Assembly (NCBI RefSeq): GCF_905209685.1
Contig: NZ_CAJLUB010000095.1
Location: forward strand, 1-7,475
Direction: 5' to 3'
Source: an uncultured Veillonella sp.
GTDB lineage: Bacteria; Bacillota; Negativicutes; Veillonellales; Veillonellaceae
Length of the DNA stretch: 7,475 bases
Shown in pieces: positions 1 to 6,327 of the stretch (the stretch's first letter is position 1; each line of letters opens with the position of its first letter). Under the pieces are notes generated by a model that was given only the letters and a program-made list of their open reading frames with translations, was not told the origin of the DNA and did not search any database. The position numbers and the translations under genes were made by a program.

Positions 1-141
1 TATGACAATGGTCAACGTGTAGCTCCAGAAGTTAAAGTTGGCGATACTGTTATGTTTGCAAAATATGCTGGTAGCGAATTAGAAATCGATGGCGCTACTC
101 ATTTGATAATTAGCGAACGCGATATCTTAGCAGTATTATAA
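1..141 (+). CDS. groES: Co-chaperonin GroES, C-terminal part (5' end outside window)
   Basis: Frame 1 reads 46 residues to a TAA at 139-141. The visible part covers the second half of GroES: a [18 protein letters not shown] strand region followed by the family's typical ending, here [12 protein letters not shown]. GroES normally has about 95 residues, so roughly the first half, including the mobile loop that contacts GroEL, lies outside the window. GroES caps the GroEL ring in the cytoplasm and, with ATP, closes the folding chamber. groEL follows on the same strand after 113 nt, and there is no terminator between them, so a groES-groEL operon is expected. The promoter, and any CIRCE/HrcA operator, would lie upstream of groES and cannot be seen. 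Identity is near certain from the ending and from the neighbour. Confidence 0.95.
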   Translation, partial: YDNGQRVAPEVKVGDTVMFAKYAGSELEIDGATHLIISERDILAVL

Positions 142-188
142 TAGCTAATTTATAGCTGTATAGAGCTAAACATACTATTGATATATTC

Positions 189-209
189 TATATTGCCTAC
201 GGGCATATA
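189..209 (+). other. RNA hairpin with UNCG-type tetraloop in groES-groEL spacer
   Basis: TATA-T-TGCC, loop TACG, then GGCA-TATA: four GC-rich pairs (194-197 with 202-205) close a C(UACG)G loop, a member of the very stable UNCG tetraloop class. Four more A-T pairs extend the stem (189-192 with 206-209) past one bulged T at 193. No T-run follows, so it is not an intrinsic terminator. It could protect or punctuate the groESL mRNA; that role is inference. Confidence 0.55.
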
Positions 210-222
210 AATTCCCTTACAT

Positions 223-241
223 TAGATACTGTTATTATCTA
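223..241 (+). other. Weak hairpin abutting the groEL ribosome binding site
   Basis: TAGATA (223-228) pairs with TATCTA (236-241) around a 7-nt loop. The last stem base is the first A of the AGGAGGT Shine-Dalgarno (241-247). The stem is A-T rich with one G-C pair, so it would melt easily. It might tune groEL translation with temperature, or it may be chance in AT-rich DNA. A third small stem, TAGCT 153-157 with AGCTA 164-168, lies further upstream. Confidence 0.3.
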
Positions 242-242
242 G

Positions 243-1880
<1,638 letters not shown>

Positions 1881-1913
1881 TCAACTGCTTAGTGCATAAT
1901 CTATAAGATTTAG

Positions 1914-1968
1914 AATAATCCTAATGAATTAGGAACTATATGTTCACTTTTTCATTAGGATTATTTTT
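1914..1968 (+). terminator. Intrinsic terminator of the groE operon
   Basis: AATAATCCTAATGAA (1914-1928) pairs perfectly over 15 bp with TTCATTAGGATTATT (1951-1965), followed by a T-run to 1968. The 22-nt loop holds its own small stem, GAAC/GTTC (1933-1936 with 1942-1945). It starts 33 nt after the groEL stop. The left arm can also fold locally: TCCTAA 1919-1924 with TTAGGA 1929-1934, loop TGAA. Sequence alone makes it the end of the groE transcript. Confidence 0.9.
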
Positions 1969-1994
1969 GTATGTAGATTATCAAATCGATAAAA

Positions 1995-2023
1995 TTGATT
2001 TTGTATACAACATATGTTATAAT
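1995..2023 (+). promoter_or_regulatory. Upstream promoter of the doxX unit (P1)
   Basis: TTGATT (1995-2000), a 17-base spacer, then TATAAT (2018-2023), with an extended -10 TGT at 2015-2017. The predicted transcript start near 2030 falls inside a 14-bp palindrome. This is a strong sigma-A-type promoter by sequence, pointing at the DoxX gene, with a leader of about 100 nt. Confidence 0.7.
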
Positions 2024-2034
2024 TCTATAGAATT
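2001..2034. promoter_or_regulatory. Cluster of three palindromes within promoter P1 (candidate operator)
   Basis: TTGTATACAA (2001-2010) and AACATATGTT (2009-2018) fill the P1 spacer, and AATTCTATAGAATT (2021-2034) overlaps the -10 box and the start point. All three are perfect. The outer two centres (2005.5 and 2027.5) are 22 bp apart, about two helical turns. This is a plausible operator for a dimeric repressor, but AT-rich DNA gives short palindromes easily, and no regulator gene is in the window to tie it to. Confidence 0.4.
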
Positions 2035-2044
2035 TAATATTGAG
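2031..2044 (+). repeat. 14-bp direct repeat, copy 1
   Basis: AATTTAATATTGAG occurs here and again at 3859-3872, identical over 14 bases and in the same orientation. The two copies bracket promoter P2, doxX and lysA. With such AT-rich sequence, chance is a realistic explanation. Confidence 0.35.
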
Positions 2045-2050
2045 TCTAGT

Positions 2051-2079
2051 TTGACACAGTAGTTACTGACCTTTATAAT
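2051..2079 (+). promoter_or_regulatory. Proximal doxX promoter (P2), perfect sigma-A consensus
   Basis: TTGACA (2051-2056), exactly 17 bases, TATAAT (2074-2079): both boxes match the consensus at all six positions and the spacing is optimal. The transcript is predicted to start near 2086, giving a 5' leader of about 43 nt before the DoxX start codon. It is the best promoter in the window. It may also feed lysA if the 2559-2587 terminator leaks. Confidence 0.85.
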
Positions 2080-2085
2080 ATGGTT

Positions 2086-2101
2086 ATCGAATTATTTCGA
2101 T
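2086..2101 (+). other. Perfect stem-loop at the predicted 5' end of the doxX mRNA
   Basis: ATCGAA (2086-2091), loop TTAT, TTCGAT (2096-2101): six uninterrupted pairs. It begins at the base predicted as +1 from P2. A 5'-terminal hairpin of this kind can protect a message from 5'-end-dependent decay, and as DNA the same dyad could be an operator at +1. Both roles are inference. Confidence 0.45.
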
Positions 2102-2128
2102 GTTGTTTAACCTGAAAGAAGGATTACT

Positions 2129-2545
2129 ATGTTGAGCTTTATTTTTAAAAGTAAACCTAATTATGTTAATTTTGGCCTCTTAGTTTATCGTTTGGCACTT
2201 GGTATTTCCATGTTTTATCATGGATATTTAAAGTATTTGAGCGGTGCTGAAGGCCTTTATAAAGTTGGAGCTATGTTGGCACCATTAGGTGTACCTGGTG
2301 GTTATGAAATATTAGGTACTATGGCAGCATATGCAGAAATGATAGGCGGCGTACTTATAGCAATTGGTCTATTTACACGGATTGGATCTTTGTTACTTAT
2401 TGGTACATTAGCAGTGGCCACAATATTAAATCTTAGTGGCAGCTTCTTTAGTTGGGACTATCCATCTCAAATGGGCTTTGGTGCACTTATGTTATTCTTC
2501 GCAGGTGCAGGTCGCTATAGCCTAGATAAAGCTTTATTTAAATAA
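2129..2545 (+). CDS. DoxX family small integral membrane protein
   Basis: A 138-residue hydrophobic protein with four predicted membrane helices, about residues 14-33, 61-81, 85-102 and 115-128, and no cleaved signal peptide. Family marks are the HG after helix 1 (FYHGYLKY, 29-36), a conserved Glu in helix 2 (E70 in AAYAEMIGG), and the GLFTRIG turn (80-86) before helix 3. DoxX proteins of this size are widespread. Some members have been tied to thiol or oxidant stress responses, but the biochemical role of this one cannot be read from sequence. AGAAGGA (2117-2123) lies five bases before the ATG. The gene has two promoters upstream (1995-2023, 2051-2079) and its own terminator just after the stop. 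The promoter palindromes suggest it is regulated. Family assignment is confident; function is unknown. Confidence 0.85.
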   Translation: MLSFIFKSKPNYVNFGLLVYRLALGISMFYHGYLKYLSGAEGLYKVGAMLAPLGVPGGYEILGTMAAYAEMIGGVLIAIGLFTRIGSLLLIGTLAVATILNLSGSFFSWDYPSQMGFGALMLFFAGAGRYSLDKALFK

Positions 2546-2558
2546 TAATTAGGATAAT

Positions 2559-2587
2559 AGACTCGTCGATTGATGAGTCTTTTATTT
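2559..2587 (+). terminator. Intrinsic terminator between doxX and lysA
   Basis: AGACTCGTC (2559-2567), loop GATT, GATGAGTCT (2572-2580): nine pairs including one G-T wobble, then TTTATTT. It begins 13 nt after the doxX stop and ends less than 20 nt before the lysA start, leaving no room for a separate promoter between them. It is therefore either partly leaky or a control point for lysA. Confidence 0.8.
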
Positions 2588-2594
2588 GTGTAGC

Positions 2595-2599
2595 GAGGT
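2595..2599 (+). promoter_or_regulatory. lysA ribosome binding site, decides the start
   Basis: GAGGT is four bases before ATG 2604. The frame is also open from a TTG at 2586, but that codon lies in the T-run of the preceding terminator and has no Shine-Dalgarno of its own, so ATG 2604 is preferred. Confidence 0.7.
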
Positions 2600-2603
2600 T
2601 ATT

Positions 2604-3860
2604 ATGAATACAAAAACAGTTCCGTTTACAGCTGAACAATTAGAAAATATTATTGCCCAATATCCAACACCATTTCATATTTACGATGAAGAAGGTATCA
2701 TTGAAAATATGAAATCTTTCATCGATGCATTTTCTTGGAATAAAGGGTTTAAACAATATTTTGCTGTAAAAGCGACTCCAAATCCATATATTATGCGTGT
2801 GTTACAAAAACTTGGGGTAGGTGCAGATTGCTCTTCCTTGGCAGAGTTGATGCTATGCGAAAAAGTGGGCATTACAGGTCATGACATTATGTTCACATCT
2901 AATGACACACCATATGTAGAATATAAAAAAGCACTAGAAATGGGTGCTATTATCAACCTAGATGATATTACTCATATTGAATATTTAGAAAAAAATCATG
3001 GTTCTTTGCCTGATACGTTCTGCGTTCGTTATAACCCAGGCTCCTTAAAAGAAGGGGGCAATACAATTATTGGCCTTCCGGAAGAAGCTAAATACGGTAT
3101 GACTCGTGAACAAATTTTTGAAGCCTACAAACAACTACAAGCAAAAGGTGTAAAACACTTTGGTATCCATACAATGGTTGTTTCTAATGAACTTGATATC
3201 GATGGCTTAGTTGGCACGGCTGAACTTTGCTTTAATCTTGCCGTAGATATTAAAAATGAGCTTGGCATCAATGTTGAGTTTATCGATCTTGGTGGTGGCG
3301 TAGGTGTTGCTTATAAACCAGAACAAACACCTGTAGATTTCAAAGCGCTTAGCAAGGGTGTAGAAGAGGCTTACAATAGAATTCTCGTAGCTAATGGTCT
3401 TGGTGATGTAGCATTAGCTTATGAATGTGGTCGTATGGTTACAGGTCCATTTGGTTACCTAGTTTCTACAGCGATTCACAAAAAAGATATTTATCGTCAT
3501 TACATTGGTCTTGATTCTTGCATGGCAAATCTTATGCGTCCAGCATTATATGGTTCTTATCACCATATTACTGTAATGGGTAAAGAAAATGCGCCTAAGG
3601 ACCATGTATATGATGTAACGGGCTCCTTATGTGAAAATAACGATAAGTTCGCAATCCAACGTGAATTGCCAAAAATTGATATTGGTGATCGTATCATCAT
3701 TCATGATGCTGGTGCACATGGTCATTCTATGGGCTTTAACTATAATGGTAAATTGCGTTCTGCTGAGTTGTTATTACATAAAGATGGCTCTGTTACACAA
3801 ATTCGTCGTGCTGAAACATATGATGATTTGTTTGGCACTCTCGATTTCTCCAACCTATAA
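2604..3860 (+). CDS. lysA: Diaminopimelate decarboxylase (PLP, fold type III)
   Basis: A 418-residue cytoplasmic enzyme expected to decarboxylate meso-diaminopimelate to L-lysine, the last step of lysine synthesis. The N-terminal alanine-racemase-like barrel carries the PLP lysine K56 (YFAVKATPNP, 52-61), GADCSSLAE (73-81), GIHTMVVSN (187-195), the phosphate-binding GGGVGV (230-235) and ECGRMVTGPFG (274-284). The C-terminal domain has MRPALYGSYH (311-320), typical of DAP decarboxylases, the catalytic-Cys motif GSLCENND (340-347, C343) and SMGFNYNGKLRSAELL (375-390). Motifs differ from the textbook type: HxHIGSQ is replaced by HTMVVSN, and GAYG by GAHG. I recognise this as a known LysA subfamily. 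Substrate use for another basic amino acid is less likely given MRPALYG. The start is ATG 2604, not the in-frame TTG 2586. Its closest upstream promoters are those of doxX. Confidence 0.88.
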   Translation: MNTKTVPFTAEQLENIIAQYPTPFHIYDEEGIIENMKSFIDAFSWNKGFKQYFAVKATPNPYIMRVLQKLGVGADCSSLAELMLCEKVGITGHDIMFTSNDTPYVEYKKALEMGAIINLDDITHIEYLEKNHGSLPDTFCVRYNPGSLKEGGNTIIGLPEEAKYGMTREQIFEAYKQLQAKGVKHFGIHTMVVSNELDIDGLVGTAELCFNLAVDIKNELGINVEFIDLGGGVGVAYKPEQTPVDFKALSKGVEEAYNRILVANGLGDVALAYECGRMVTGPFGYLVSTAIHKKDIYRHYIGLDSCMANLMRPALYGSYHHITVMGKENAPKDHVYDVTGSLCENNDKFAIQRELPKIDIGDRIIIHDAGAHGHSMGFNYNGKLRSAELLLHKDGSVTQIRRAETYDDLFGTLDFSNL

Positions 3861-3872
3861 TTTAATATTGAG
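3859..3872 (+). repeat. 14-bp direct repeat, copy 2
   Basis: AATTTAATATTGAG, identical to 2031-2044. It begins within the lysA TAA stop codon (3858-3860). No inverted ends, transposase or gene remnant accompany the pair. Confidence 0.35.
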
Positions 3873-3898
3873 AATCGAATAGGATGAGAATGAATATT

Positions 3899-3942
3899 AT
3901 TAAAAGCCTATCAATATATGTAATATATGATATTCTTTTAAT
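3899..3942 (+). terminator. AT-rich imperfect hairpin after lysA (possible weak terminator)
   Basis: ATTAAAAG (3899-3906) pairs with CTTTTAAT (3935-3942). After a CC/TT internal loop, TATCA pairs with TGATA, and after a bulged A at 3914, TATAT pairs with ATATA around a GTA loop. The total is about 18 pairs, almost all A-T. The A-run on the left and T-run on the right resemble a two-way terminator, but the stem is weak and no long T-run follows. It starts 38 nt past the lysA stop and is the only candidate end for lysA before the next promoter. Confidence 0.4.
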
Positions 3943-3967
3943 TCCTGTATATTTTAGTAGGAATATC

Positions 3968-3996
3968 TTGCTATCATTTAGATAAGAATGTATAAT
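3968..3996 (+). promoter_or_regulatory. Promoter of the suf leader/operon
   Basis: TTGCTA (3968-3973), a 17-base spacer, then a perfect TATAAT (3991-3996). The transcript is predicted to start near 4003. It is the best promoter in the non-coding stretch 3861-4156 and points toward sufC, but the strong terminator at 4043-4075 lies between them. Confidence 0.65.
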
Positions 3997-4002
3997 AATT
4001 GT

Positions 4003-4075
4003 AGATTGTTATGCACATACTTGCTAAGTTGGCGAGAATTACGGCGGTATTCACGTTAGTGCGTACCGCCTTTTT
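4003..4075 (+). ncRNA. Putative short terminated leader RNA or small RNA upstream of suf
   Basis: From the start predicted for the 3968-3996 promoter to the end of the 4043-4075 terminator, a transcript would be about 73 nt. Before the terminator stem it can form a small hairpin, CTTGC (4020-4024) with GCGAG (4032-4036). GGCG at 4031-4034 repeats the start of the terminator's left arm (4043-4046), so it could compete for CGCC at 4067-4070. I do not recognise a known riboswitch or T-box here. It may be an attenuated leader for the suf genes or a stand-alone small RNA. If lysA transcripts run this far, the terminator may instead simply end them. Confidence 0.35.
4043..4075 (+). terminator. Strong intrinsic terminator upstream of sufC
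   Basis: GGCGGTA (4043-4049) pairs with TACCGCC (4064-4070), followed directly by TTTTT (4071-4075). Inside the loop, CAC/GTG (4052-4054 with 4059-4061) adds a short second stem closed by GTTA. Its GC-rich stem stands out from the AT-rich surroundings. It lies 182 nt past the lysA stop, about 40 nt after the predicted suf promoter start, and 81 nt before the sufC start codon. Confidence 0.85.
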
Positions 4076-4110
4076 ATATGTGTCAGTATATACGTTTTAC
4101 ATATAACGAT

Positions 4111-4135
4111 TGTATGCCTCGATATTGAGGATACA
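4111..4135 (+). other. Hairpin just upstream of the sufC ribosome site
   Basis: TGTAT (4111-4115) pairs with ATACA (4131-4135) and CCTCG (4117-4121) with TGAGG (4126-4130, one G-T), with one bulged G at 4116 and a 4-nt loop. The ten pairs end seven bases before AAGGAG. The bulge breaks DNA symmetry, which favours an RNA element over a protein operator. There is no T-run, so it is not a terminator. A role in suf translation or mRNA stability is inference. Confidence 0.4.
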
Positions 4136-4142
4136 TAATAAA

Positions 4143-4148
4143 AAGGAG
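4143..4148 (+). promoter_or_regulatory. sufC ribosome binding site, decides a TTG start
   Basis: AAGGAG ends eight bases before TTG 4157. The longer reading frame would begin at GTG 4148, but that codon overlaps the Shine-Dalgarno itself and cannot be served by it. Confidence 0.75.
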
Positions 4149-4156
4149 TGAATATT

Positions 4157-4900
4157 TTGGCTGAATTACTTCAGATAAAAGATTTAAAGGTATCCGTTGA
4201 AGATAAACAAATCTTGAAAGGTATCAACTTAACAATTAATAAAGGTGAAATTCACGTTGTAATGGGCACAAATGGTGCAGGTAAGTCTACACTTGCTAAT
4301 GCTATCATGGGTAACTCTACATATACTGTAGACAGTGGCTCCATTATTTTTGATGGTAAAGATATTACAGAAGATGCAGTAAACGATCGTGCAAAAGCTG
4401 GTATCTTCATGTCCTTCCAAAACCCTATTTCTATTCCTGGTATCACTGTAGAAAACTTCATTCGTACAGCTAAATCCACAATTACTGGTGAAAATGTACG
4501 TGCCTTATCCTTCAAAAAAGAATTGAAAGAAAAAATGGATGAATTGTCCTTTGATTTGTCCTATGCACAACGTTATGTAAATGAAGGTTTCTCCGGTGGT
4601 GAACGCAAGAAAAATGAAATTCTTCAAATGTCCATTTTGAATCCTAAATTGGCTATTCTTGATGAAACTGACTCCGGTCTTGACGTAGACGCAGTTCGTA
4701 TCGTATCCGAAGGCGTACAACGTTTCCACAACGAAGACAATGCTGTATTGATCATCACTCACCACAACCAAATCTTGCAAAAATTAAAACCTGACTATGT
4801 TCATGTATTGATCAACGGTAAGATCGTTAAAACTGGTGATGCTTCTCTTGTACGTGAAATCGAAGAAAAAGGTTACGACGCATACAAAGCATTAGCATAG
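4157..4900 (+). CDS. sufC: Fe-S cluster assembly ATPase SufC
   Basis: A 247-residue soluble ABC-type ATPase that binds SufB and SufD and drives the shape changes needed to build Fe-S clusters on the SufBCD scaffold in the cytoplasm. Numbered from the TTG start, it shows Walker A GTNGAGKST (37-45), Q-loop FQNP (Q88), the ABC signature FSGGERKKNE (145-154), Walker B with catalytic glutamate LAILDETDSGLD (E170), and the H-loop THHNQIL (H202). FSGGERKKNE and the DETDSGLD Walker B are typical of SufC rather than of transporter ATPases, and there is no membrane partner gene. Length is normal for the family. It heads the operon, and its TAG stop overlaps the sufB Shine-Dalgarno, so the two are translationally close. 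TTG as start is less common but fits the spacing. Identity is very secure. Confidence 0.96.
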   Translation: MAELLQIKDLKVSVEDKQILKGINLTINKGEIHVVMGTNGAGKSTLANAIMGNSTYTVDSGSIIFDGKDITEDAVNDRAKAGIFMSFQNPISIPGITVENFIRTAKSTITGENVRALSFKKELKEKMDELSFDLSYAQRYVNEGFSGGERKKNEILQMSILNPKLAILDETDSGLDVDAVRIVSEGVQRFHNEDNAVLIITHHNQILQKLKPDYVHVLINGKIVKTGDASLVREIEEKGYDAYKALA

Positions 4901-4908
4901 GAGGCACA

Positions 4909-6318
4909 ATGGAAGAAAGAAAGAAAACCCAAGTCGCGGATATGGACCGTGGTGTCTATGATATTAAGAATGACTTTGAATATTCTTATATTTCTGATGC
5001 CGGTTTGACAGAGGATATTATCCGTGAAATTTGGTCTAATAAAAATGAACCTGAATGGATGCTTGACTTCCGTTTGAAATCTTTAGAAATCTACAATCGT
5101 ATGGGGATTCCAAACTGGATTCCTGATATTTCTGGCTTAGATATGGCTAATATCCATACTTATGTTAAGCCTAAAGTAGATATGAAAGAAAACTGGGACG
5201 AAGTTCCAGAAGAAATTAAAAGCACTTTTGACCGCTTAGGTATTCCAGAAGCGGAAAAAACATCTCTTGCTGGTGTTGGTGCGCAATATGACTCTGAAGT
5301 TGTTTACCACAGTATTCAAGAAGATCTTGTTAAACAAGGTGTTATCTATACTGATATTGAAACAGCATTACATGAGCATGAAGAAATCGTAAAAAAATAC
5401 TGGATGACATTGATTCCACCTACAGACCATAAATGGGCTGCTCTTCATGGTGCAGTTTGGTCTGGTGGTTCCTTCGTATACGTTCCAGCAGGCGTACAAG
5501 TAGAGATTCCATTGCAATCTTACTTCCGCTTGAATGCACCAGGTGCTGGTCAGTTTGAACATACTATGATCATTGTAGAAGAAGGTGCTAAATTGCACTT
5601 TATCGAAGGTTGCTCTGCTCCTAAGTATGATGTATCTAACCTTCATGCCGGCGCTGTTGAATTGTTCGTTAAAGACAATGCTACATTGCGTTACTCTACA
5701 ATTGAAAACTGGTCCAAGAACATGTACAACCTTAACACAAAACGTTGTGTAGTAGGTAAAAATGGTACAATCGAATGGGTATCTGGTTCCTTTGGTTCCA
5801 AAGTTTCCTGCTTGTATCCAATGAGTATTCTTAACGGTGAAGGTGCACATGCTGAATTTACAGGTGTAACATTCGCTGGTGAAGGCCAATTCCTTGATAC
5901 AGGTTGTAAAGTGGTACATAATGCACCATATACAACAAGTAATGTAAACTCTAAATCCATCTCTAAATCCGGTGGCGCTGCAATTTATCGTGGCCTTTTG
6001 AAAATTGGTCCTAAAGCTGAACATTCTAAAGCAACAGTTTCTTGTGAATCCTTGATGCTTGATGCTGAGTCTCAATCTGATACAATCCCAGCAATTATCG
6101 TAGAAAACGATAATGTAGACTTAGGTCATGAAGCAAAAATCGGTCGTATTTCCGATGAAGCAATTTTCTACCTCATGACTCGTGGTATCAGTGAAGAAGA
6201 AGCTCGTGCTATGCTTGTTCGTGGTTTCGTAGAGCCAATCTCTAAAGAATTGCCACTTGAATATGCAGTAGAAATGAACAATCTAATCAATCTTGAATTA
6301 GAAGGCTCTATCGGTTAA
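4909..6318 (+). CDS. sufB: Fe-S cluster assembly scaffold protein SufB
   Basis: A 469-residue SufB, the core scaffold of the SufBCD complex, which takes sulfur from the SufS branch and builds the nascent cluster. An alpha-helical N-terminal part (about 1-120) leads to the beta-helix core (about 180-380) and a C-terminal helical part that binds SufC (about 410-469). EGCSAP (233-238) holds the conserved C235. C379 (VSCESLM) sits 28 residues before H407 (GHEA), the same spacing as C405 and H433 of E. coli SufB as I recall them. This points to an intact cluster-assembly site; the residue before the His is Gly rather than Glu. The C-terminal SEEEARAMLVRGFVEP and LPLEYAVE are typical of SufB. TAGGAGG (4898-4904) overlaps the sufC stop and precedes the ATG by four bases. 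The next gene starts nine bases after the stop. Confidence 0.97.
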   Translation: MEERKKTQVADMDRGVYDIKNDFEYSYISDAGLTEDIIREIWSNKNEPEWMLDFRLKSLEIYNRMGIPNWIPDISGLDMANIHTYVKPKVDMKENWDEVPEEIKSTFDRLGIPEAEKTSLAGVGAQYDSEVVYHSIQEDLVKQGVIYTDIETALHEHEEIVKKYWMTLIPPTDHKWAALHGAVWSGGSFVYVPAGVQVEIPLQSYFRLNAPGAGQFEHTMIIVEEGAKLHFIEGCSAPKYDVSNLHAGAVELFVKDNATLRYSTIENWSKNMYNLNTKRCVVGKNGTIEWVSGSFGSKVSCLYPMSILNGEGAHAEFTGVTFAGEGQFLDTGCKVVHNAPYTTSNVNSKSISKSGGAAIYRGLLKIGPKAEHSKATVSCESLMLDAESQSDTIPAIIVENDNVDLGHEAKIGRISDEAIFYLMTRGISEEEARAMLVRGFVEPISKELPLEYAVEMNNLINLELEGSIG

Positions 6319-6327
6319 GGAGGAATT

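Noticed and set aside
178..211. Promoter between groES and groEL (TTGATA 178-183, TATAAA 206-211)
   Set aside because: The spacer is 22 bases, too long for a sigma-A promoter.
2586..2603. TTG 2586 as lysA start
   Set aside because: It lies in the T-run of the doxX terminator without a ribosome site; ATG 2604 has GAGGT at proper distance.
2546..2603. Lysine riboswitch before lysA
   Set aside because: Only 58 nt lie between doxX and lysA, far too short for the L-box aptamer; the stretch holds just a terminator and a ribosome site.
3631..3882. An 83-codon + strand frame overlapping the end of lysA
   Set aside because: It is the lysA sequence in another frame, runs just past its stop, and has no Shine-Dalgarno or family resemblance.
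4079..4107. Second suf promoter after the terminator (TATAAC 4102-4107)
   Set aside because: No acceptable -35 box 16-18 bases upstream; kept only as a caveat to the attenuation idea.
4148..4156. GTG 4148 as sufC start
   Set aside because: It overlaps the AAGGAG Shine-Dalgarno; TTG 4157 has correct spacing and gives the normal SufC N-terminus.
5368..6075. A 235-codon - strand reading frame inside sufB
   Set aside because: Shadow of the sufB codon pattern; Cys/Phe/Thr-rich translation with no recognisable domain.
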